Assembly (NCBI RefSeq): GCF_003987555.1
Contig: NZ_NGJW01000011.1
Coordinates: 1-64,000, forward strand
Source of the DNA: Vagococcus lutrae
GTDB lineage: Bacteria > Bacillota > Bacilli > Lactobacillales > Vagococcaceae
Direction of reading: 5' to 3'
DNA: 64,000 nucleotides
The notes below the pieces were generated by a model, which was not told the DNA's origin, did not search any database, and saw only the letters and a list, made by a program, of their open reading frames with translations. Made by a program: the position numbers and the translations under genes. Below, piece after piece: positions 53,606 to 62,374 of the stretch; position 1 is the first letter of the stretch; each line of letters begins with the position of its first letter.

Positions 53606-54259
53606 TTATGATAAAACTTCTATAAAAATATTATAGGCAGCTTTATGGCTGACGATGATTTTTTCACCGTGCTTATCAACGAGTGTTAAAGGACCGTCAT
53701 AGGCAGCGATATGTTCAACGGTTAAAACATCCTGAATATTCAGGTTAATCTCTGCTAGATAATCTAAAAGTTCTAGCTCATCGAGAACGCGTATGATTTT
53801 AATTTTATCTTGTAATTTTGCTTCCATTAACGTTTTTTGACCCTGTTCCTCAATCGACTGATTTTCACCAGGAATGATACCACCATGCGGGCAAGTATCC
53901 GGAAATTCTAAATAGGCTTCAAGTCGATTGGCTAGTGTATCAGACGTCACATGCTCGAGCACTTCGGCTTCTGCATGTACATCGTTCCAACTGTATCCCA
54001 GGTGTTCGACTAAAAAGACTTCCCATAGACGATGTTTTCGGACGAGACGACTGGCGTGTTGTAAACCTAAATCGGTAAGTTGCACGCCTTGATAGGGGAT
54101 ATGGACGACAAGTTTCTCCTTTTCAAGTTTTGAGACCATTTCACTAACAGAGGCGGCAGATACATGGAGACCAGAGACAATCGCCTTATTGCTGATTTTT
54201 TGTGTAAAACCACCTAGCTCATAGATAAGTTTTAAATAGTCTTCTTTATTAGGTGTCAT
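53606..54259 (-). CDS. DtxR/MntR-family metal-dependent regulator
   Basis: The 217-residue protein has an N-terminal winged helix (EDYLKLIYELGG...VSAASVSEMVSKLEK), a dimerisation/metal domain (HRLWEVFLVEHLGYSWNDVH and AEVLEHVTSD) with the CPHGG segment, and a C-terminal FeoA/SH3-like domain (about 140-217). This full-length layout matches enterococcal EfaR and streptococcal MtsR/SloR types, Mn(II)- or Fe(II)-activated repressors. ATG 54259 follows AGCGAGGA. The palindrome in the feoA leader is a plausible target. Mn versus Fe specificity cannot be read from sequence. Confidence 0.88.
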   Translation of the reverse strand: MTPNKEDYLKLIYELGGFTQKISNKAIVSGLHVSAASVSEMVSKLEKEKLVVHIPYQGVQLTDLGLQHASRLVRKHRLWEVFLVEHLGYSWNDVHAEAEVLEHVTSDTLANRLEAYLEFPDTCPHGGIIPGENQSIEEQGQKTLMEAKLQDKIKIIRVLDELELLDYLAEINLNIQDVLTVEHIAAYDGPLTLVDKHGEKIIVSHKAAYNIFIEVLS

Positions 54260-54316
54260 TATTTCAGTCCTCGCTTTCATTATCTTTTTCATTTTATCAG
54301 AAAATCAACATAAAGT

Positions 54317-54337
54317 GCAATATTGATGCCATATTGC
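54317..54337. promoter_or_regulatory. Inverted repeat between the DtxR-type gene and its divergent neighbour
   Basis: GCAATAT and ATATTGC, 7 bp apart, form a perfect 7-bp inverted repeat 58 bp from the regulator start. It may be an operator but does not match the TTAGG type. Confidence 0.3.
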
Positions 54338-54396
54338 TTTATTAATTGGGGGTTTATATATTACTATAGAATTAAGCAAGTGAGAGGAGCAAAGTC

Positions 54397-54936
54397 ATGA
54401 CAACCTTCTACTTTATGACACCATTTTTATCATTAGAAGAAGAGCGTACGGCCTCTAATAGTAGAAAGACGCTTTTTAATGGTTATGAACGATTAGACGT
54501 ACAAGACTTAGATATCGATGCATCTTGGCAATTATGGACAACGAATGAAGAATCAGTTATCGAAATGATGCAACGTGTCTCAAAAAAAATAAAGAAGCCG
54601 GTAAAAACAGCGCCTGTTTTTGCTAAACGTGATACGTCTGAATGGCCAAAAGACGTGCAAAAAAGTATCGATACTTATTTATGGGAAAATCCAACTAAAG
54701 AGTTACAAGGGTTATCGTCTAATTATGATTGTCAAACTGCTATGCAAAAGTGGTTAATGGCTCATCAACAAGGAAGAACTAACCTCATAGGACTAACACC
54801 AGAGGCTTTAACTCTGCTATTGAATAGCTATGATGTGACGTATCATCATCTCAATGGATTGGCTTTTTTATCAGGAACATTAATTGAGTTGAAAGTAGCG
54901 GACACAGTTACGATAAAATCAATAACTAATGATTAA
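54397..54936 (+). CDS. Protein of unknown function
   Basis: The 179-residue, apparently soluble protein has no signal peptide, membrane helix, cysteine cluster or motif I recognise. It is rich in Thr, Leu and Lys; one tryptophan-bearing segment SWQLWTTNEE (about 48-57) is notable. GAGAGGAGC precedes the ATG. It is 15 bp upstream of an acyl-ACP thioesterase gene and probably co-transcribed, and is divergent from the metal regulator. A role in lipid metabolism would be a guess from position alone. Confidence 0.6.
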   Translation: MTTFYFMTPFLSLEEERTASNSRKTLFNGYERLDVQDLDIDASWQLWTTNEESVIEMMQRVSKKIKKPVKTAPVFAKRDTSEWPKDVQKSIDTYLWENPTKELQGLSSNYDCQTAMQKWLMAHQQGRTNLIGLTPEALTLLLNSYDVTYHHLNGLAFLSGTLIELKVADTVTIKSITND

Positions 54937-54951
54937 GAAAAGAGGAGCAGT

Positions 54952-55695
54952 ATGGGAAAAAGATACACACATGCACACACTATTAAATTTTATGAATGTG
55001 ATACTACTGGGGAACTGACATTGCCGATGGTTTTAAATATTGTGATTCAAGCTTCGGAAGCACAGAGTGAACAACTGGGTCGTGCCGAGGATTACGTTCA
55101 TCGCTTAGGTTATGGATGGGTGATTACAGAACACGAATTGACGGTCACAGAATTACCACGAGTAAATCAAACGATAAACGTCTCAACAGAAGCTCGCTAT
55201 CACAATAAGTATTTCTGTTATCGTCATTTTTGGTTACATGATGAGTCGGGGAATGAGCTCGTTCATATTATTTCGACATTCGTATTAATGGACATGACAT
55301 CACGCAAAATGGTCAGTGTACCGAGTGAGTTAATTGAACCTTTTGCCAGTGAGAAAATTAGTAAAATACGAAGAGGGATGCGTTTCCCAACATTTTCTCA
55401 ACCGGACGAGCAAGCGTATAAAGTGCGCTATTTAGATATTGACAGCAATCAACATGTCAATAACTCTAAGTACTTAGATTGGATGTTAGATGGCTTAGGC
55501 TGGGATTGGTTAACACAATACCGCGCTTCTAAAGTTATTATTCGCTTTGTTAAAGAGGTTGGCTACGGGCAAATGATTACGAGTCGGTGGGAAAAGGATG
55601 TAGCAGACAGTGAGCATGTGACGGCATCTCTTCATCAAATTACGTACGAAAATGACACGTTTGCTGACGGGTATATCGAATGGTCTAAACGATAA
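54952..55695 (+). CDS. Acyl-ACP thioesterase
   Basis: The 247-residue protein is a double-hotdog acyl-[acyl-carrier-protein] thioesterase (bacterial FatA/B-like). The N-terminal hotdog holds FYECDTTGELTLPMVLNIV and the second has the catalytic region LDIDSNQHVNNSKYLDWML with the N-x-H triad. It would release free fatty acids from acyl-ACP. AGAGGAGC precedes the ATG. It lies downstream of an unrecognised gene; no fatty-acid synthesis genes are adjacent. Confidence 0.88.
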   Translation: MGKRYTHAHTIKFYECDTTGELTLPMVLNIVIQASEAQSEQLGRAEDYVHRLGYGWVITEHELTVTELPRVNQTINVSTEARYHNKYFCYRHFWLHDESGNELVHIISTFVLMDMTSRKMVSVPSELIEPFASEKISKIRRGMRFPTFSQPDEQAYKVRYLDIDSNQHVNNSKYLDWMLDGLGWDWLTQYRASKVIIRFVKEVGYGQMITSRWEKDVADSEHVTASLHQITYENDTFADGYIEWSKR

Positions 55696-55848
55696 AACGT
55701 AGTTAGTTAGAATTAAAAAGCTGATAAAAATCAATGGAAACGCGCCGTATCTGTCTTGTTTAATAACCACATTATTTGAATAATCAGTTATTTTATGAGA
55801 TGCTTTTAAGGTATAGCTCAAAAATTCTATACAAAGGAGAGTAAAATA

Positions 55849-57042
55849 GTGATTGAATTTAAAAATGTAACTAAAATTTTTAAAGGCAGTAAAGTAGCGG
55901 TTGATAACGTGAATATTGCATTTGAAAAAGGCGAGTTTGTTTGTTTTATTGGAACAAGTGGTAGTGGGAAAACGACTACTATGAGAATGTTAAATAGAAT
56001 GATTGAACCAACTAAAGGGGAAATTTTAATAGATGGTGAAAACATCAATAAAAAAGACCCTGTTCAGTTGCGTCGCGAAATCGGATATGTCATCCAAAAT
56101 ATTGGTTTGATGCCACATATGACAATCCGTGAAAATATTGTCATGGTACCTAAATTATTGAAATGGCCGGAGGAAGAGCGCAACCGAATCGCAGAACGTA
56201 TGATAGATTTAGTTGAATTGCCACGTGAAATGCTTGACCGTTATCCAGCAGAACTTTCTGGTGGTCAGCAACAACGGATTGGCGTCGTTCGGGCGTTAGC
56301 TGCCGACCAAGATATTATTTTAATGGATGAGCCCTTTGGTGCTTTAGACCCAATTACTCGCGAGTCTTTACAAGATTTAGTGAAACACTTGCAAGAAAAA
56401 ATGGGAAAAACCATTGTTTTCGTTACTCATGATATGGATGAAGCCTTAAAATTGGCGAATCGTATTATGATAATGGATGAAGGAAAAGTAATCCAATTTG
56501 ACACGCCAGATAATATTTTAAAAGAGCCGGCTAATGAGTTTGTTGAAAACTTAATTGGTGAGGATCGTTTAATTCAAGCACGTCAAGACGATACAACGGT
56601 AGAACAAGTCATGTTGAAAACAGCGATTTCGATTACACCAGAGAAATCATTATCTGAAGCGATTCGTTTGATGAGAGAAAAACGAGTGGATACGCTATTA
56701 GTGGTTGATGGAACGGGTGTTTTAAAAGGTTTTATTGACTTAGAAGACTTGAATAATAAACGTCGTGTGGCTACCAGTGTGGGAGATATTCTCCAACCTG
56801 ATGTTTTCTATGTGAATAAAGATTCTCGTTTAAGAGACACCGTTCGTCGTATTTTAAAACGAGGCTTAAAATATGTGCCAGTAGTAGACGACCAAAAACA
56901 CTTGGTTGGAATAGTGACACGCGCGTCACTTGTCGACATTGTTTATGATGTAGTATGGGGAGATGAAGACTTCCTTGAATCAGCAATTGAAGAAAAGATA
57001 GCTGAGCCTGCTGAAGTCGAAACAGGTAAGGAGGCTGAATAG
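55849..57042 (+). CDS. opuCA: Glycine betaine/carnitine/choline ABC importer ATPase OpuCA
   Basis: The 397-residue ATPase has Walker [10 protein letters not shown], signature [15 protein letters not shown], Walker [14 protein letters not shown] and a C-terminal pair of CBS domains (about 255-375), which in OpuC/OpuA systems sense ionic strength or bind c-di-AMP. It starts with GTG 55849 after AAAGGAGAG. It leads a complete opuC operon with two permeases and a lipoprotein. The upstream 153 bp show no clear promoter by eye. Confidence 0.94.
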   Translation: MIEFKNVTKIFKGSKVAVDNVNIAFEKGEFVCFIGTSGSGKTTTMRMLNRMIEPTKGEILIDGENINKKDPVQLRREIGYVIQNIGLMPHMTIRENIVMVPKLLKWPEEERNRIAERMIDLVELPREMLDRYPAELSGGQQQRIGVVRALAADQDIILMDEPFGALDPITRESLQDLVKHLQEKMGKTIVFVTHDMDEALKLANRIMIMDEGKVIQFDTPDNILKEPANEFVENLIGEDRLIQARQDDTTVEQVMLKTAISITPEKSLSEAIRLMREKRVDTLLVVDGTGVLKGFIDLEDLNNKRRVATSVGDILQPDVFYVNKDSRLRDTVRRILKRGLKYVPVVDDQKHLVGIVTRASLVDIVYDVVWGDEDFLESAIEEKIAEPAEVETGKEAE

Positions 57043-57044
57043 TC

Positions 57045-57677
57045 ATGGAACAATTTCTAATGACGCACGGCCAAGAACTTGTTATAAAAAGTTGGGAGCA
57101 CATTTCTATTTCAGCTATTTCTCTTTTATTAGGTGTGGTTGTGGCAGTTCCTCTAGGTATAGCATTAACACGTACTGATAAATTGGCTAATTTTGTGATT
57201 GGCTTTGCCAGTCTTTTGCAAACTATTCCGTCATTAGCGCTACTGGCGTTGATGGTACCTATTTTTGGGGTTGGGAAGTTGCCAGCGATTATTGCGTTAT
57301 TTATTTATTCGCTATTGCCGATTTTACGTAATACCTATATTGGGATGGAAGGTGTGAATCCCGATTTGAAAGATGCTGCTAAGGGGATGGGCATGACTAA
57401 TTTACAATCCATTATTCATGTAGAAATTCCCTCTGCTTTGCCAACGATTATGGCTGGGATAAAACTTTCTGCTGTTTATGTTATCGCATGGGCTACATTG
57501 GCGTCATACATTGGTGCCGGCGGACTAGGTGATATGATTTTTAGTGGATTAAATAACTACTTACCCGAGCTGATTATTGGTGGAACCATTCCAGTAACAC
57601 TCATGGCTTTAATAACGGATTTCTTATTTTCTAAATTAGAAGAACGTCTGTCGCCAATTAAAGAAGGAGGCGAATAA
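57045..57677 (+). CDS. opuCB: OpuC permease subunit OpuCB
   Basis: The 210-residue permease has about six hydrophobic helices and the binding-protein-dependent transport motif region with [19 protein letters not shown], contacting the ATPase. It differs from OpuCD at the other end of the operon but shares the [26 protein letters not shown] segment. It follows opuCA after 2 bp and precedes opuCC by 2 bp. Confidence 0.93.
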   Translation: MEQFLMTHGQELVIKSWEHISISAISLLLGVVVAVPLGIALTRTDKLANFVIGFASLLQTIPSLALLALMVPIFGVGKLPAIIALFIYSLLPILRNTYIGMEGVNPDLKDAAKGMGMTNLQSIIHVEIPSALPTIMAGIKLSAVYVIAWATLASYIGAGGLGDMIFSGLNNYLPELIIGGTIPVTLMALITDFLFSKLEERLSPIKEGGE

Positions 57678-57679
57678 AG

Positions 57680-58624
57680 ATGTTAAAATCAACGAAAGTG
57701 AAATTGACGGTTCTTTTGAGTAGCCTGCTACTTGTTTTGAGTAGTTGTAGTTTGCCAGGCCTACCAAGTGGAACGAGTAAAAATACGTTATCTGTCGCAA
57801 CACTCTCTACTTCTGAATCACAGATATTAGCAAATATCGTGAAAGGAATGGTTGAGTATCATTCAGACGATTTGAAAGTAAACTTAGTCAATAACTTAGG
57901 AACATCAACGGTTGCGCATCAAGCGATGCTACGTGATGATGTAAATATTTCAGCATCACGTTATACAGGAACAGATTTAAGTGGGGCGTTACAATTACCG
58001 CCAGAAAAAGATCCTGATAAGGCAATGGAAATTGTTCAGCGTGAATTTAAAGAGCGTTACAATCAAAAATGGTATCCTTCTTATGGCTTTGCTAATACAT
58101 ACGCTTTTATGGTTTCTAAGGAAACTGCTGAAAAATATCAACTGAAAACAATTAGTGATTTAAAAGACGTAGCAGACGATTTGACTGCAGGTGTTGATAC
58201 GTCGTGGCTTGACCGTAAAGGTGATGGCTATAAGGGATTTGTTGATGAGTATGGATTTGACTTTGGGAAAGTCTACCCTATGCAAATTGGTCTAGTTTAT
58301 GACGCAGTCAATGCGGGTAAAATGGATGTCGTTTTAGGATACTCCACAGATGGCCGGATTGCTAGTTATGATTTAGTCGTACTTGAAGACGATTTACAGT
58401 TTTTCCCACCTTACGATGCATCGATTGTGGCTGGTTATGATTTGCTTGAAGAATATCCAGAGTTAGACGGTATATTGGGTGCTTTAAGTGATAAAATTGA
58501 TACGAAAACAATGCAAGAATTGAATTATCAAGTCGATGATAATTTATTAGAACCTGAAACGGTAGCAAATAACTTTTTACGAGAACATAAATATTTTGGA
58601 GAAAAGGGGGCGTTTGTTAAATGA
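57680..58624 (+). CDS. opuCC: OpuC osmoprotectant-binding lipoprotein OpuCC
   Basis: The 314-residue lipoprotein has a signal peptide with lipobox LSSC (Cys about 23) and an OpuAC-type binding domain (VATLSTSESQILANIV, LVNNLGTSTVAHQAML, GLVYDAVNAGKMDVVLGYSTDGRI). It captures glycine betaine, carnitine or choline outside the cell and delivers them to OpuCB/OpuCD. AAGGAGG precedes the ATG. It overlaps opuCD by 4 bp. Confidence 0.93.
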   Translation: MLKSTKVKLTVLLSSLLLVLSSCSLPGLPSGTSKNTLSVATLSTSESQILANIVKGMVEYHSDDLKVNLVNNLGTSTVAHQAMLRDDVNISASRYTGTDLSGALQLPPEKDPDKAMEIVQREFKERYNQKWYPSYGFANTYAFMVSKETAEKYQLKTISDLKDVADDLTAGVDTSWLDRKGDGYKGFVDEYGFDFGKVYPMQIGLVYDAVNAGKMDVVLGYSTDGRIASYDLVVLEDDLQFFPPYDASIVAGYDLLEEYPELDGILGALSDKIDTKTMQELNYQVDDNLLEPETVANNFLREHKYFGEKGAFVK

Positions 58625-59283
58625 GTGATATGAATGTATGGGAACAGTTTTTCTATTACTTTACTCAAAATGGCAGTTATGTTTTAAGCCAATTTTGGCG
58701 CCACTTTTTAATTTCCTTATATGGCGTCTTTTTCGCGGCGATTGTAGGTATTCCATTGGGTATTTTTATCGCACGTCGTCGGAAAATGGCGAAATGGGTA
58801 CTCGGTGTGGCGAACGTGATTCAAACGGTTCCGTCATTAGCGATGCTATCAATTTTAATGTTAGGCTTAGGATTGGGAGTTAATACGGTTATTGTCACCG
58901 TCTTCCTCTATTCCTTATTACCGATTGTCGCAAATACTTATACTGGCATGATTCAAGTGGACCCGACTATTTTAGACGTCGGAAAAGGAATGGGGATGAC
59001 CCGTTTTCAACTGCTTATGCAAATAGAGTTTCCTCTTTCTTTTGCTGTTATCATGGCAGGTATTCGTAACGCGCTAGTCGTTGCGATTGGAATTACAGCG
59101 ATTGGCTCGTTTGTTGGAGCCGGTGGTTTGGGAGACATTATTACAAGAGGAACAAATGCCACAAACGGGACGTCTCTTATTTTAGTAGGTGCCTTGCCAA
59201 CTGCGTTAATGGCCGTCGTTGTAGACTGGGGATTGAGTTTAGTTGAAAAACGATTAGACCCAGCTTCTAAGGTAGAAAAATAA
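58621..59283 (+). CDS. opuCD: OpuC permease subunit OpuCD
   Basis: The 220-residue second permease of the heteromeric transporter has about six helices and the cytoplasmic ATPase-contact loop with GMIQVDPTILDVGKGMGMT. It overlaps the lipoprotein gene by 4 bp (ATGA), so translation is coupled, and ends at a strong terminator, completing the four-gene operon. Confidence 0.93.
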   Translation: MSDMNVWEQFFYYFTQNGSYVLSQFWRHFLISLYGVFFAAIVGIPLGIFIARRRKMAKWVLGVANVIQTVPSLAMLSILMLGLGLGVNTVIVTVFLYSLLPIVANTYTGMIQVDPTILDVGKGMGMTRFQLLMQIEFPLSFAVIMAGIRNALVVAIGITAIGSFVGAGGLGDIITRGTNATNGTSLILVGALPTALMAVVVDWGLSLVEKRLDPASKVEK

Positions 59284-59292
59284 ATTTTAATT

Positions 59293-59331
59293 AAAATAGT
59301 GCACAAGTTGTGACTTGTGCACTATTTTTTA
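59293..59331 (+). terminator. Intrinsic terminator after opuCD
   Basis: A perfect 15-bp stem (AAATAGTGCACAAGT and complement, loop TGTG) is followed by T-run. Confidence 0.92.
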
Positions 59332-59408
59332 TTGCTTTTTGATGAGAAAAAGAGTATTTTTTAATTAATTATGAAGCAAAAGTTAAAATGCCTGAGGAGG
59401 CTGTCAGT

Positions 59409-60626
59409 ATGAGAGAATTTCAGAAGTCGGTTAAACTAGAAAACGTGAGTTATGATGTTCGGGGTCCGGTATTAGAAGAAGCCGAGCGCATGATGGAAGA
59501 AGGCGTCAAAATATTAAAACTAAATACAGGGAACCCAGCAGCGTTTGATTTTCACGCACCGGATGAAATCATTCGAGATTTGATTTTGAACGCGCGTCAT
59601 TCAGAAGGTTATTCAGAATCAAAGGGGATTTTTTCGGCACGTAAAGCGATTGAACAAGATTGTCAGTTAAAAGGTTTCCCAAATGTAACGATTAATGATA
59701 TCTACACGGGAAATGGTGTTAGTGAACTGATTACTATGAGCATGCAAGGCTTGCTTGATAAAGGTGATGAGGTGCTAGTGCCTATGCCGGACTATCCATT
59801 GTGGACGGCGTCTGTTTCATTGGCAGGAGGAACGCCCGTTCATTATATATGTGATGAGGAAGCGGAATGGTTTCCTGATATTGAAGATATGCGTAGTAAG
59901 ATTACGCCAAATACGAAAGGGATTGTCATTATTAATCCGAATAATCCAACAGGAGCTCTTTATTCGAAAGACTTATTAGAAGATGTGGTCGAGTTAGCAC
60001 GTGAACATGGTTTGCTTTTGTTTTCAGATGAAATTTACGATCGTTTAGTAATGGACGGTCACACGCATATTCCTTTAGCAACGTTAGCGCCTGACTTGTG
60101 CGTGGTAACCTTTAACGGTTTATCGAAATCGCATCGTATTGCTGGGTTTAGAGCTGGTTGGATGGTTTTGAGCGGTGATAAATCGCATGTGAAAGGCTAT
60201 ATTGAAGGGTTAAATATGTTGGCGTCAATGCGCTTGTGTTCTAATGTTTTATCGCAACAAGTGATTCAGACAGCTCTAGGTGGTCATCAAAGTGTAGATA
60301 AGTTATTATTGCCGGGAGGACGTATCTATGAGCAGCGTGAGTATATTACTAATGCGATTAATAGTATCCCAGGTTTAAGTGCAGTCAAACCAAAAGCGGC
60401 ATTTTATCTATTCCCAAAGATTGATACGAAACGATTTAATATCACAAATGATGAGCAATTTGTCTTAGATTTTCTTCATGAGCATCGCATATTACTTGTT
60501 CATGGTGGTGGTTTTAATTGGCACCAACCCGATCATTTTAGAATTGTGTACTTACCTCAGTTAGAAGAATTAAAACGAACGGCTGAAAGTTTAGAGGCCT
60601 TTTTAAGTCATTATAAGCAAAAATAA
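59409..60626 (+). CDS. Class I/II PLP-dependent aminotransferase, AlaT-like
   Basis: The 405-residue protein has the PLP lysine in FNGLSKSHRIAGFRAGW, the cofactor contacts NPNNPTG and SDEIYDRL, and the C-terminal arginine in FRIVYLP. It closely resembles the AlaA/AlaT alanine-synthesising group (pyruvate plus glutamate) rather than aspartate aminotransferases. ATG 59409 follows GAGGAGG; a longer frame from 59388 contains that site. It stands alone between the opuC terminator and a complex hairpin. Confidence 0.87.
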   Translation: MREFQKSVKLENVSYDVRGPVLEEAERMMEEGVKILKLNTGNPAAFDFHAPDEIIRDLILNARHSEGYSESKGIFSARKAIEQDCQLKGFPNVTINDIYTGNGVSELITMSMQGLLDKGDEVLVPMPDYPLWTASVSLAGGTPVHYICDEEAEWFPDIEDMRSKITPNTKGIVIINPNNPTGALYSKDLLEDVVELAREHGLLLFSDEIYDRLVMDGHTHIPLATLAPDLCVVTFNGLSKSHRIAGFRAGWMVLSGDKSHVKGYIEGLNMLASMRLCSNVLSQQVIQTALGGHQSVDKLLLPGGRIYEQREYITNAINSIPGLSAVKPKAAFYLFPKIDTKRFNITNDEQFVLDFLHEHRILLVHGGGFNWHQPDHFRIVYLPQLEELKRTAESLEAFLSHYKQK

Positions 60627-60705
60627 AAAGAGACAGACGGAACAATGTTTTCCTAATGGTGCAACACTACTAGGAGAGCATGGCTCTGTTCTGACTCTTT
60701 TTTAT
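60626..60705. terminator. Long branched hairpin between convergent genes
   Basis: AAAAGAG-CAGA-ACA pairs with TGT-TCTG-CTCTTTT over about 80 nt; the middle holds a second stem, CCTA/TAGG and GTG/CAC. TTTTTT follows on the plus strand and TTTTTA on the minus strand. It can serve both the aminotransferase and the phosphatidyltransferase genes. Confidence 0.6.
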
Positions 60706-61286
60706 TTCGTTTCTTCTTTGCGATACATTAAGATATATTCTCTTGCATAAAGTAGCCAAGATAAACAAAGGAAAAACAGCATAATGGCGACGACAACTTT
60801 GATAATCTGTGTCGAATTGTGTGGCCAAATAAGTAACCCAAACATCCCAATGTAAAGACTGGCTGTTGCTATTTTACCAAACCATTTAGCGCCGTTTAAT
60901 ACCAGTCCTTTATTAATGAAGATGATACCTGTTATCAACATAAAACATTCTTTACCCACTAAGACAAGAGCCACTAAAAGCATCTCAGGATAAAATTTAA
61001 TCAAGCTGAAAGCAAGCGCAAGCTGTGTTAATTTGTCAGCAACAGGATCTAAAACTTTGCCTAAGTTAGTAATTTGATTATAATTTCGTGCGACATATCC
61101 GTCTAAAAAATCGGTCAATCCTGAAGCAACAATGATAGCCGCTGCTAAATAAAAATCTGTGCGTTTTTCAGCATTTAAAATCACGATGAGATAAGGGAAG
61201 ATTAGAAATAAACGAAATAGTGATAATAGGTTGGGAATACTGGTAATATCTTCCTTGATATTGAGATTTTTTAAATAATCTTTCAT
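60702..61286 (-). CDS. CDP-alcohol phosphatidyltransferase (PgsA-like)
   Basis: The 194-residue membrane enzyme has the CDP-alcohol transferase motif D-G-x2-A-R-x8-G-x3-D-x3-D (DGYVARNYNQITNLGKVLDPVAD) after SIPNLLSLFRLFLIFPY, and about five helices. It would transfer a phosphatidyl group, most likely to glycerol 3-phosphate (phosphatidylglycerophosphate synthase). A cardiolipin synthase of this family is possible. The gene is isolated; the usual pgsA neighbours (cinA, recA) are not seen, so it may be a second paralogue. Confidence 0.8.
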   Translation of the reverse strand: MKDYLKNLNIKEDITSIPNLLSLFRLFLIFPYLIVILNAEKRTDFYLAAAIIVASGLTDFLDGYVARNYNQITNLGKVLDPVADKLTQLALAFSLIKFYPEMLLVALVLVGKECFMLITGIIFINKGLVLNGAKWFGKIATASLYIGMFGLLIWPHNSTQIIKVVVAIMLFFLCLSWLLYAREYILMYRKEETK

Positions 61287-61442
61287 GGTATATCACCTCT
61301 TTTCACTCTCCTCTCTTAGTATAACTGATAGCTTAAAAAAATTCTTCTCTCATCCCAAAAGAATGATCAATTCCATCCTTGAATACTTATTTTCTTTACA
61401 AAACGTTCTTTAATGGTACAATAAACGAAAAGGGGTGGGAAG

Positions 61443-62282
61443 ATGACAGGCATTGGTAGTTTTTTAAAAAGGATGAGAATCGAAAAAAATTATACGGTAG
61501 AGATGCTCGCTCAAGGTATTTGTTCGACAGATGAGCTTTTACGAATGGAGGCGAATCAAGAGCTTCCTACAACGTACGTTTTAACACGACTGTGTGAGCG
61601 ATTGAGTATCAGTCCACGTGACTTTTATATGAAAGAACTGAGTATCAATGACAGTTTGACAAACTGGCTAGCACTTTTGACTTATTATTTTCGGCAAAAT
61701 AAATATTCAGCCATAGCGGATGTATTAATATATGTTCGAGAAACGTTTCAAGTCGAAACACCAGAAGTGATGCAACAATTACTATTTTATGAGGCTCATT
61801 GTGAACGTGAGTTAGCACACGATTTAAATAAAAGTGTGGAGATTTTCCAAAAAAGCTTAAATTTAACTTACTATAAAGGCAAGCAATGGTTAACGGAATG
61901 GGAAATTTTGCTTTTATCGGAAGTTGGCTTTGCATATTTAGAGCAACATCAACCAGCTAAAGCGTCCTATTTCTTGGAAAAAAGCGTGACGACTTTGCTC
62001 GGGCAACCGAGCTATCATTATCGTATGGAATGTGTGCGAGCTTTTTATTTTATGAGTCAGTATTTTATGTATGTGGATGATTTAGAACGTGCTTTACATT
62101 TAGTACATCAGGGAATAACGTGGAATCGCAAAAAGAAATCAGCCTACCTGTTTGCGGAGCTGCTTGAGATGAAAGCTATTATTTTATCGGAGATGAAAGA
62201 CATTGATGCAGCTGCAGATTGGTTAGAGAAAGCTAATACATTAAAATGGTTGTATCGTTCGACAGAATGTTATGATTATTAG
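61443..62282 (+). CDS. XRE-type regulator with TPR-like domain (Rgg/PlcR-like)
   Basis: The 279-residue protein has an N-terminal helix-turn-helix (about 4-60, FLKRMRIEKNYTVEMLAQG) followed by helical repeats (about 70-275) of the kind in Rgg/RRNPP regulators that bind short peptide pheromones. No short pheromone gene is evident beside it. GGGGTGGG precedes the ATG. The gene is monocistronic with a terminator at its stop codon. Targets are unknown. Confidence 0.75.
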   Translation: MTGIGSFLKRMRIEKNYTVEMLAQGICSTDELLRMEANQELPTTYVLTRLCERLSISPRDFYMKELSINDSLTNWLALLTYYFRQNKYSAIADVLIYVRETFQVETPEVMQQLLFYEAHCERELAHDLNKSVEIFQKSLNLTYYKGKQWLTEWEILLLSEVGFAYLEQHQPAKASYFLEKSVTTLLGQPSYHYRMECVRAFYFMSQYFMYVDDLERALHLVHQGITWNRKKKSAYLFAELLEMKAIILSEMKDIDAAADWLEKANTLKWLYRSTECYDY

Positions 62283-62318
62283 TCAAGAATGGTGTAGACC
62301 ATTCTTGACTTTTTTTTT
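62281..62318 (+). terminator. Intrinsic terminator after the XRE/TPR regulator
   Basis: A perfect 12-bp stem (AGTCAAGAATGG and complement, loop TGTAGA) is followed by T8 and starts in the stop codon. Confidence 0.93.
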
Positions 62319-62374
62319 AGAAAAGAGTAGCGTTAGGGTAGGAGAAAAAACATTGAGAAAGAGGGATAGAAAAG

